The position numbers and the translations under genes are program-made. DNA of 6,144 bases, from positions 1 through 6,144 of the forward strand of contig DATABA010000120.1 of NCBI GenBank assembly GCA_036259835.1, read 5' to 3'. Below the pieces are notes generated by a model. It did not search any database. It was given only the letters and a program-made list of their open reading frames with translations, and was not told the DNA's origin. Source of the DNA: JALYGK01 sp036259835. GTDB taxonomy: Bacteria; Actinomycetota; UBA4738. How positions within the stretch are numbered: position 1 is the first letter of the stretch; every line of letters starts with the position of its first letter. This document shows, in pieces, positions 1 to 5,740 of this stretch.

Positions 1-249
1 CTCTCGGGAGGTGAGCAGCAGCGGGTGGCGATCGCCCGGGCCCTCGTTCACCGCCCGGCGGTGGTGTGGGCCGACGAACCGACCGGGAACCTGGATTCGG
101 AATCCACCCAGGCAATCCTGGATCTGTTCCTGAACCTCAACCGCGGGGGCCAGACCATCGTCATGGTCACCCACAACCTCCAGGTCGCGGAGTCCGCAGA
201 GCGGACAATCACGATGCGGGACGGTTTGATCCTGAACGAATCTCGATGA
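1..249 (+). CDS. ABC transporter ATP-binding protein, LolD/MacB type (3' part only)
   Basis: This is the C-terminal end of an ABC ATPase that powers the FtsX-type permease encoded next to it. The reading frame is open from base 1, so the gene begins outside the window, and the Walker A and Q-loop are not visible. The 82 visible residues open with the ABC signature LSGGEQQR (1-8). The Walker B segment VVWADEP follows (21-27, Asp25 and catalytic Glu26), then the D-loop GNLDS and the H-loop histidine in VMVTHN (His58). ADEPTGNLDS is the form typical of the LolD/MacB/FtsE branch (established family knowledge). The protein should act on the cytoplasmic face of the membrane. The stop TGA (247-249) overlaps the permease ATG (246-248), which implies one mRNA and translational coupling. 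The transported substrate cannot be read from this fragment. Confidence 0.95.
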   Translation, partial: LSGGEQQRVAIARALVHRPAVVWADEPTGNLDSESTQAILDLFLNLNRGGQTIVMVTHNLQVAESAERTITMRDGLILNESR

Positions 250-3119
250 CCCCCGCGCTCGGGGCCATCCTCGCGGTCTTTCTCGTGGCGTACGGGGCGG
301 TCGTCGTTTTCGCGGCCAGGCGGCCGCTGCTGGCGCGGCTAGCGGCGCGCGAAGCGCTCCGACGGAAGGGCCAGTCGCTGCTGGTGGTTGCGGGGCTGAT
401 GGTCGGCACGGCGACGGTGACCGCCGCGCTCATCGCCGCCGACTCCGTCGGTGACTCCTCGGTCAACGCGTTCGCGTACCAGAACTGGAGCTACACCGAC
501 ATCACCGTGATGGCGAGCAATCGCTTCTTCCCTCGAGATGTGCCCGATCGTCTGGCGGCAGACCAGGAGGTTCGGCGCGTCACGGACGGCGTCGCTCCAG
601 GCATCGAGCTGGTCGGCTCGGCCGCCGACCTCAGCACCAGGCAGGGAAGCTCGCGCGTCACGATCGTCGGATTCGACCCCGCGGCTCAGGAGCCCTTCGG
701 AGCCTTTGTGCTCACCGACGGGCGTCGCACGTTCGGGTCGGACCTCGGACCGGAGAGGGTCCTGCTCTCCCGAACGCTCGCCGACAAACTGGACTCGCGG
801 CCCGGTAACCGCTTCCGGGTCACCCTGCAAACCGACGACGACTCACAGGCCGGTGACGCCCCACAGGCCGGTGACGCCCCACTGAAAGCGCAGGTGGCGC
901 TTCGGGTCGGAGGCATCGCCCGGCAGGAGGGCCCGGGCGCGTACACGCTCGGGGCAGTTGTGTTCGCTCCTCTGGACCTCGTCCAGCGCCTGGCCGGCAC
1001 GGATCAGGTCAACGTCGTTCGCATTTCAGTTCCCGGCGGGATTCGCGACACGCTCGAGGAATCACGCCGTGCCGCTCCGGTCATTCGGCGAGCCGTCCAG
1101 GGTCTCGGCGCACCGGTGGCGCTCACCGTTCGCGAGGCGAAGGCGCAGGAAGTCGAAACTGCCACGGAGGCAACCGTTTTCATCCGAGCGATGCTCGTGG
1201 GGATGAGCGCGCTCGTCGTCGCCGCCGGAGCGGCTCTGGTGGTCAACCTCATCGGGATGTTGACGGAAGAGCGGCGGTCTCGGCTCGGCGTGCTGAGAGC
1301 GCTCGGGCTGAAACGGCGTCCGCTGGTCGGGCTCTCAGTCATCGAGGGAGCGCTGTACAGCATCGCGGCGGGTCTCGTGGGGACGGCGGTGGCCGTCCCG
1401 GCCGGACGGCTGGTCGCGAGCCGATTCGGACGAGCGTTCGCCGAGTTCGCCGGAGAGGACTTCGACTTCCGGTTCGACTTCTACCTCAAGCCGGAGACGT
1501 TGTTGTCCGGCTTCGCCATCGGTTCCTTCCTCACGCTGGTCGTGGTGTTCTTCGCGTCTCGCCGGACGGGGCGCATGTCGATCACCGCCGCGATTCGAAA
1601 CCTCCCCGAGCCGCCTCCCGAACGACGCCGCTCTCGTGGGTGGGTCCGTCCGGTGCGTATCTCCTTGCTCGGTGTGCTCGGCGTTGCCGGCCTCCTGCAG
1701 TCGAATCAGCTGTTCCGTTTGATCGGAGGCCTCGCGTTGATCGTCATGGCATCGGCGCTCCTTCGTCCGCGGTCCGAGGCCCGGCTTCACGCAACGGTTA
1801 CGGGAGCCGCCCTCGCGGCGTGGTCCTTCTTCATGATCGGCCTGGCCGATCCGAACAGGGATCCGGAGCTCTTCTTCAGCGTGTTCGTGGTCGCGATGCT
1901 GACGTCGGTGTTCGGCCTGACGATCCTGGCATCGGCCAATCTGCACGTCGCCGAGACCTTGGTCGGGCTGCTGGGACGAGCGTTCACTCGTCTGCGCGCG
2001 ATCCTCCGGCCTCCGCTCGCCTACCTGGCACGCCGCCCACTCCGCACCGGACTGACCACCGGAGTCTTTGCCGTCATCGTCGGCATGCTCTCCCTGTTCG
2101 CGGTGTTCTTCGTGATCTTCGGTCCCGACTACGACGAATTCGGCAACGGTTACGACGTCCGCGTGCTGTCGACCGGAACGCCCGTCATTGACATCCCGCC
2201 GGACGTTCGCCCGGACATCGCACGTTCGACCGTCATTCCCACCCGCGGATACGTCGGTCCGGTCCGTTCGCCCGACAGCTTCACCAGCGGGGAGCATGTC
2301 TTCGTCCCGATGTTCGAGATCGAATCGAACGTCGCGCAGAATCCGCCGGTCCGGCTGGAGCAACGCATGCGGCGGTTCAGGACGGACCGGGAGGCATGGG
2401 AAGCGATCGCCCGCGACCCACGGTTCGTGATCGGCAACTTCGGTACGCCCGGTCGCGAGATCGCTCTGGAGGGGCCGAGTGGTCCCGTCACGTTCACCGT
2501 CGCCGGGACGCAGTCATTCGGACTTCTCGACGGGGTGTTCGGGACGCGAACGGCCTTCGCGCCGTTTCGGAACGCCTCTGTCGGCGCCAGCATGTTGATC
2601 GACGTCCGTGAAGGAGCGAACGCTCGCCAGATTGCCAGGGCGATCGAAGCCCACCTCTTCGAGCAGGGAGTGGACGCGGAGTCGGTTCAGACGTTGCTCG
2701 ACAATCAGGACCGGGCGAACAGGGCCTTTTTCTCCACCATCGACGTATTGATGCGTATGGGCCTGGTCGTGGGCATCCTGTCCCTCGGGATCGTGGCGTT
2801 TCGCATCATCACCGAGCGAAGGCACGTCATCGGCGTCATGCGGGCGCTCGGGTTCAAGCGCCGCGGCGTCATGGTGGGGTTGATGGCGGAAGCGGCCTTG
2901 ACCGCGTCGATCGGCGCCGTGGTCGGAATCATCGTCGGAGTGACGATGGGCTATCTCTTCTACCGGCAGGGCGACGCCGAGGGAAACTTCGGGATCGACT
3001 TCGGGAGCATCGGCGGCGTCCTGGCCCTGATTTACCTGGCCGTGCTGCTCGTTACCCTGGTCCCCGCGTGGCGGGCGTCTCGGCTTCCCCCAGCGGAGGC
3101 CGTCCGGTACACCGAATAG
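246..3119 (+). CDS. ABC transporter permease with two FtsX domains (957 aa)
   Basis: Membrane subunit of an ABC transporter of the MacB/LolC/FtsX superfamily, whose members move lipoproteins, peptides, drugs or lipids, or transmit force across the membrane. The substrate is unknown. By eye there are about 13 membrane helices: an extra N-terminal one (5-23), FtsX unit 1 (44-66, 315-338, 362-390, 419-437), four central helices (about 471-563), and FtsX unit 2 (600-626, 835-853, 877-905, 921-941). Each unit has a large extracytoplasmic domain after its first helix (67-314 and 627-834). The units are clear internal copies: ERRSRLGVLRALGLKRR (342-358) against ERRHVIGVMRALGFKRR (857-873), in the loop expected to contact the ATPase. 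Basic loops at 24-43, 438-470 and 564-599 fit a cytoplasmic position. The ATG is chosen because it forms ATGA with the ATPase stop. The frame is open upstream to base 66, but that part is a shadow of the ATPase gene. Two full units suggest that one chain can supply a whole transmembrane pair (inference). Confidence 0.93.
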   Translation: MTPALGAILAVFLVAYGAVVVFAARRPLLARLAAREALRRKGQSLLVVAGLMVGTATVTAALIAADSVGDSSVNAFAYQNWSYTDITVMASNRFFPRDVPDRLAADQEVRRVTDGVAPGIELVGSAADLSTRQGSSRVTIVGFDPAAQEPFGAFVLTDGRRTFGSDLGPERVLLSRTLADKLDSRPGNRFRVTLQTDDDSQAGDAPQAGDAPLKAQVALRVGGIARQEGPGAYTLGAVVFAPLDLVQRLAGTDQVNVVRISVPGGIRDTLEESRRAAPVIRRAVQGLGAPVALTVREAKAQEVETATEATVFIRAMLVGMSALVVAAGAALVVNLIGMLTEERRSRLGVLRALGLKRRPLVGLSVIEGALYSIAAGLVGTAVAVPAGRLVASRFGRAFAEFAGEDFDFRFDFYLKPETLLSGFAIGSFLTLVVVFFASRRTGRMSITAAIRNLPEPPPERRRSRGWVRPVRISLLGVLGVAGLLQSNQLFRLIGGLALIVMASALLRPRSEARLHATVTGAALAAWSFFMIGLADPNRDPELFFSVFVVAMLTSVFGLTILASANLHVAETLVGLLGRAFTRLRAILRPPLAYLARRPLRTGLTTGVFAVIVGMLSLFAVFFVIFGPDYDEFGNGYDVRVLSTGTPVIDIPPDVRPDIARSTVIPTRGYVGPVRSPDSFTSGEHVFVPMFEIESNVAQNPPVRLEQRMRRFRTDREAWEAIARDPRFVIGNFGTPGREIALEGPSGPVTFTVAGTQSFGLLDGVFGTRTAFAPFRNASVGASMLIDVREGANARQIARAIEAHLFEQGVDAESVQTLLDNQDRANRAFFSTIDVLMRMGLVVGILSLGIVAFRIITERRHVIGVMRALGFKRRGVMVGLMAEAALTASIGAVVGIIVGVTMGYLFYRQGDAEGNFGIDFGSIGGVLALIYLAVLLVTLVPAWRASRLPPAEAVRYTE
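844..879 (+). repeat. 18-bp perfect tandem duplication inside the permease gene
   Basis: Two identical 18-base units lie head to tail (844-861 and 862-879), and the next three bases (CAC) also match. The duplication is in frame and yields QAGDAP twice (permease residues 201-212), right after an acidic DDDS stretch in the first extracytoplasmic domain. It looks like a flexible surface loop lengthened by slippage. Confidence 0.9.
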
Positions 3120-3170
3120 CCGATTTCCGGGTGATTTTGGCGGTCCGTCTTCCAGCCACTCGAGGCACCG

Positions 3171-3179
3171 TGATATAAG
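3171..3179 (+). promoter_or_regulatory. Possible extended -10 promoter element for the STAS gene
   Basis: The bases TGATATAAG match the extended -10 form TGnTATAAT except for the last base, and they are a rare AT-rich spot in this DNA. A start about seven bases downstream would fall near 3186 and leave a leader of roughly 26 bases before the STAS ATG. No good -35 is seen at the usual distance (TCCAGC near 3151), which extended -10 promoters can tolerate. It would let the STAS gene be transcribed independently of the transporter genes. Confidence 0.35.
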
Positions 3180-3199
3180 GCAGCCTCGCCGACCGGGGC

Positions 3200-3203
3200 G
3201 GAG
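3200..3203 (+). promoter_or_regulatory. Shine-Dalgarno GGAG of the STAS gene, possibly in a small hairpin
   Basis: GGAG sits eight bases before the ATG at 3212 and supports that start. It could pair with upstream bases: CTCGCC (3185-3190) with GGC and GAG (3197-3199, 3201-3203), leaving G3200 bulged and a six-base loop. Such short GC stems arise often by chance in this kind of sequence. Confidence 0.55.
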
Positions 3204-3211
3204 ACCAGGTC

Positions 3212-3547
3212 ATGCCACCGTCACACGAACTGCTGAACATCGTGCCGCTCGAAGAGCCCGGCCGCTTCCGGCTGGTGGGCGAGCTCGACATCACCAACGC
3301 CGACGAGTTCGCGGAGCTGGTGGAAGGGGAGCTCAGGTCCGGCCGAAGGGTCTTCCTGGACCTCTCGCAACTCCGGTTCATGGACAGCAGCGGCATTAGG
3401 GCCCTGATTCGAATGTCGAAGGCCGGCCAGGAGCTCGGCGCTCCGCCGGTCGTCCTCCATTCGCTGTCCTCACCGGTTCGGCAACTGCTATCGGTGGCGC
3501 TCCCTTCGGGCATCCCCGGCGTGGAGATCGAGAACGGGGCGGCCTAG
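3212..3547 (+). CDS. STAS-domain protein, anti-sigma factor antagonist type (111 aa)
   Basis: A single STAS domain of the SpoIIAA/RsbV kind. Family members bind an anti-sigma kinase and so release a sigma factor, and they are switched off when that kinase phosphorylates a conserved serine. The fold is visible: an N-terminal strand pair ending in RLVGELDITNADEF (20-33), a helix, the strand VFLDLSQLRFMD (47-58), and the phospho-site loop D58-S59-S60-G61 followed by IRALIRM. By alignment from memory with RsbV and SpoIIAA, Ser59 is the likely phosphate acceptor. The length (111 aa) is normal for a one-domain antagonist, and there is no transporter or other fused domain. The ATG at 3212 has GGAG eight bases upstream. 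No anti-sigma kinase, phosphatase or sigma factor gene is adjacent, so the partner is not known. STAS domains also occur in Mla-type lipid transport (MlaB), but the intact DSSG loop favours the regulatory role. The stop TAG is part of the CTAG shared with the convergent gene. Confidence 0.88.
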   Translation: MPPSHELLNIVPLEEPGRFRLVGELDITNADEFAELVEGELRSGRRVFLDLSQLRFMDSSGIRALIRMSKAGQELGAPPVVLHSLSSPVRQLLSVALPSGIPGVEIENGAA

Positions 3548-3897
3548 TACTTCATCCACCACTCGGTGAACTCCGAGCAGCGCCCGTCTCCCTCCAGCCT
3601 GATCACCCAGAGGTTGCTGTATCGCGTCGGCGGTTCGACGTATTCCGTCCATCCCCGCACGAACGCCAGCCCGTCGCACTCCGCCACGAGCTCGTAGCGA
3701 AACGTCCACTGCCCTTGCTCGTCCTTTCGATCGAGCCACCCCTGGACGATTCCCTCCCGCCCGGTCCAGGGCTCGCGGTCCGGCGCGGTGAAGTACCGAG
3801 CGTCGTCCGTGAACAGCGACCCGATGTCGTTCGAGTCGTTGCTCCGCCACGCTTCGATGTAGCCTTCAACCCATCGCTCAACGGGGCTGCGGTTCAT
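3544..3897 (-). CDS. NTF2/SnoaL-like small protein (117 aa)
   Basis: A small alpha+beta protein of the NTF2-like (SnoaL/DUF4440) superfamily. The opening VERWVEGYIEAWRSNDSNDIGSLFTDDARYFTAP (6-39) is the classic pattern: a helix with a tryptophan, a short helix, then the Phe-x-x-Asp-Ala strand. GREGIVQGW (47-54) follows, then the curved sheet WTFRYELVAECDGLAFVRGWTEY (64-86) and a closing strand ending FTEWWMKY. The length is typical for a single domain. Some members are isomerases, hydrolases or cyclases and others only bind ligands. I cannot assign a reaction. It has nine tryptophans in 117 residues, which suits an aromatic-lined pocket. No signal peptide is seen, so it should be cytoplasmic. 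The start is well fixed by AGGAGGTG just upstream. It is convergent with the STAS gene (four bases shared) and divergent from the ligase gene. Confidence 0.85.
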   Translation of the reverse strand: MNRSPVERWVEGYIEAWRSNDSNDIGSLFTDDARYFTAPDREPWTGREGIVQGWLDRKDEQGQWTFRYELVAECDGLAFVRGWTEYVEPPTRYSNLWVIRLEGDGRCSEFTEWWMKY

Positions 3898-3900
3898 TCA

Positions 3901-3908
3901 CACCTCCT
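3901..3908 (-). promoter_or_regulatory. Strong Shine-Dalgarno AGGAGGTG for the NTF2-like gene
   Basis: On the minus strand AGGAGGTG lies just before the ATG at 3897-3895. The AGGAGG core is five bases from the start. It is a near-perfect complement to the 16S rRNA 3' end, the strongest ribosome site in the window, and it decides the start of this gene. Confidence 0.85.
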
Positions 3909-3950
3909 CGTGCCGGGCGGGGGCAAGCGTAGCGAGACCGAGCGCTGGGA

Positions 3951-3974
3951 ATGACAGACCAAATCGTTAAATGA
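3951..3974 (+). CDS. Possible seven-codon upstream reading frame (MTDQIVK) overlapping the ligase start
   Basis: ATG at 3951 opens a frame of seven codons whose TGA stop (3972-3974) overlaps the ligase ATG (3971-3973) as ATGA. The ligase start has no Shine-Dalgarno of its own. Ribosomes ending this mini-frame could re-start there, as in coupled genes. Against this, the mini-frame has only GGGA directly touching its own ATG, which is too close for a normal ribosome site, and a frame this short is common by chance. It lies in the 73-base spacer between the divergent genes, where I see no clear -10/-35 pair on either strand. Confidence 0.2.
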   Translation: MTDQIVK

Positions 3975-5740
3975 AGATCGACGAACTCCAACAGGTCGGT
4001 AAGGTTCTGAGCCCGCAGGTATTGGGACGCCTGTGGGAAGCCGGCGCCTTCGACCCGCGGGCGGCGATGGGCGCGGTCCGATCGCTCCCATGGCTGGTAG
4101 GCCGGGGCCCGTCGCTCGGCGTGCTTGCCCAGATCAACGCGACGGCGTACGGCGACCGAGCCGCCGTTCACGACAGCAAGGGGTCTCTCTCCTGGAAGGA
4201 GCTGGACGGCCGGACCAACCGCCTGGCCCGCGCGCTCGAAGCGAGCGGCGTTCGGAGCGGCGACCGGGTCGCCACGCTTCTCCGAAACGGCCGAGAGGCC
4301 ATCGAGGCCATCTATGCCTCGCACAAGCTCGGCGTCGCCGTGGCGCCGCTCAACACGTGGGGACGGACTCGCGAGCTGAAGCACGCCGTCGAGCAGAGCA
4401 AGCCGACCGTCCTCGTCTACGACGTCCGGCATGCCTCCGCGCTTCGGCCGGCGGTGGGCGACGACATCCGGCTGGTCGCCGTAGAAGCGGGAAAGGACGC
4501 CCTCGACGGCTCCGTGGATTACGAATCCTTCCTGGAAGACCAATCGGACGGACCCCTTCGCCCCGTCTCCCTGGACCGATCGCCGCCGAAGATCCTCATT
4601 CACACCTCGGGGACGACCGGAAAGGCGAAAGCCGCCTCGAGAGGCACTCCCCTCGGCGCCATCCTGAGCCTCCTCGGTCTGTTCAGCATCGTCCCCTACC
4701 GGCGATCGGACGTGATCCTGTGTCCGCCGCCCCTCTTCCACGCGTTCGGACTGCTGACGTTCACGCTCGCCGGCCTCCTGGGAGCGCCGCTCGTGCTTCC
4801 CGAGAAGTTCGACCCCGAGGAGACGCTGACGCTCATCGATCGCCACGACGTGACGGCCATGTCGCTGGTCCCGGTTATGGTTCGTCGGATACTCGACCTT
4901 CCCGACGAGGTGAAGTCGAAGTTCGACCTCGACACCCTTCGGATCATTCTGGTCAGTGGGTCGGTGCTCCCCGACGAGGTTCGTGGCGAGGCCATGGCGA
5001 TGTTCGGTGAGATCGTCTACGACCTGTACGGCTCGACCGAGGCCGGGTGGGTAGCCGTCGCCACGCCCGAGGACATGCAAGAAGCGCCCGGGACGGTCGG
5101 GAAGCCGGTTCCCGGAGTGGACGTCGCCGCGTTCGGTGAGGACCGAACCAAACAGGCTCCTCGCGAGAAGGGAACGCTCGCGGTGAAGAGCGGCATGGTC
5201 TTCGAAGGCTATGCCTCGGGGGAGGACACGGAGACCTTCGACGGCTATCTCTCGATCGGTGACAGCGGGTGGGTGGACGAGGAGGGCCGGCTCTTCGTGG
5301 AGGGCCGGACCGACGAGATGGTGGTGATCGGAGGCGAGAACGTCTATCCCGTCGAGGTCGAAAGCGTGATCGAGGGCATGGATGGTGTTCGTGATGTCGC
5401 TGTCGTCGGCATCCCGGACCAGGAGTACGGACAGGTCCTGGCGGCGTTCGTGGAAGGGTCGGTCGACCAGGAGCAGGTCGTGAAATACTCGCGGGACAAT
5501 CTGGCCTCGTTCAAGGTCCCCAAGGTCGTCGAGGTCGTGGACGAGCTACCTCGAACCAGCACGGGCAAGGTTCGCAAGAATCAATTGCTCGAAAAGCGGG
5601 ACAGGGGGAAAAAGCGGAACGGCGAGCAGGGCGGGAGCAACCCCAAGGGGAAGACGAAGAGCAAGGCCAAATCGAGCAGCGCGGCAAAGAGTACGCAGGG
5701 GGCGAGGCGTGACGGCAAAAAGCAATCTGACGCGGGATGA
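3971..5740 (+). CDS. AMP-forming acyl-CoA ligase (long-chain fatty acid CoA ligase-like, 589 aa)
   Basis: A member of the adenylate-forming (ANL) family: it activates a carboxylic acid with ATP to an acyl-adenylate and passes the acyl group to CoA. The core motifs are present in order: P-loop TSGTTGKAK (212-220), FHAFG (256-260), YGSTEAG (353-359, adenine/Mg site with Glu357), IGDSGW with Asp431, hinge GRTDEMVVIGGENVYPVEVE (445-464), and PRTSTGKVRK with catalytic Lys533. The C-terminal half resembles actinobacterial FadD2/FadD12-type fatty acid ligases (family memory, not searched), so a medium- or long-chain fatty acid is the best guess. Related ANL enzymes use aromatic or amino acids. No signal peptide is seen. 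A TAA directly before the ATG rules out a longer start, and no Shine-Dalgarno is visible. Residues 541-589 form a lysine/serine/glycine-rich, probably disordered basic tail beyond the normal end of the fold. The final 32 bases overlap pepN. Confidence 0.92.
   Translation: MKIDELQQVGKVLSPQVLGRLWEAGAFDPRAAMGAVRSLPWLVGRGPSLGVLAQINATAYGDRAAVHDSKGSLSWKELDGRTNRLARALEASGVRSGDRVATLLRNGREAIEAIYASHKLGVAVAPLNTWGRTRELKHAVEQSKPTVLVYDVRHASALRPAVGDDIRLVAVEAGKDALDGSVDYESFLEDQSDGPLRPVSLDRSPPKILIHTSGTTGKAKAASRGTPLGAILSLLGLFSIVPYRRSDVILCPPPLFHAFGLLTFTLAGLLGAPLVLPEKFDPEETLTLIDRHDVTAMSLVPVMVRRILDLPDEVKSKFDLDTLRIILVSGSVLPDEVRGEAMAMFGEIVYDLYGSTEAGWVAVATPEDMQEAPGTVGKPVPGVDVAAFGEDRTKQAPREKGTLAVKSGMVFEGYASGEDTETFDGYLSIGDSGWVDEEGRLFVEGRTDEMVVIGGENVYPVEVESVIEGMDGVRDVAVVGIPDQEYGQVLAAFVEGSVDQEQVVKYSRDNLASFKVPKVVEVVDELPRTSTGKVRKNQLLEKRDRGKKRNGEQGGSNPKGKTKSKAKSSSAAKSTQGARRDGKKQSDAG
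5697..5702 (+). promoter_or_regulatory. Shine-Dalgarno-like AGGGGG for pepN
   Basis: AGGGGG ends six bases before the GTG at 5709 and supports that start. It lies within the last codons of the ligase gene, so pepN is probably translated from the same mRNA. Confidence 0.55.

Noticed and set aside
66..245. Longer start for the permease, 60 codons upstream of ATG 246
   Set aside because: These codons overlap the ATPase region encoding Walker B and the H-loop, and the extra residues look like a shadow peptide. The ATG at 246 in an ATGA overlap begins directly with a membrane helix.
1335..2363. 342-codon open frame on the minus strand opposite the permease gene
   Set aside because: The product is hydrophilic, rich in Arg, Glu, Asp and Gln, with no motif. 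It is the complement of membrane-helix codons of the permease.
3120..3170. Possible terminator after the permease gene
   Set aside because: I could find no stable stem followed by a run of T. The T-rich spots (GATTTCC, GATTTTGG) lack a stem before them.
3715..3954. 79-codon plus-strand open frame opposite the NTF2-like gene and the divergent spacer
   Set aside because: No recognisable features, and the opposite strand has a good domain match with a strong Shine-Dalgarno.
4033..5010. 325-codon plus-strand open frame in a second frame inside the ligase gene
   Set aside because: Its product is Arg/Pro/Gly-rich with no domain, and it is fully nested in a well-supported gene.
3878..5080. 400-codon open frame on the minus strand opposite the acyl-CoA ligase gene
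   Set aside because: The plus strand has an unmistakable ligase with all core motifs. The antisense product is Arg/Gly/Asp/Val-rich with no recognisable domain, as expected from GC-rich codon shadows.
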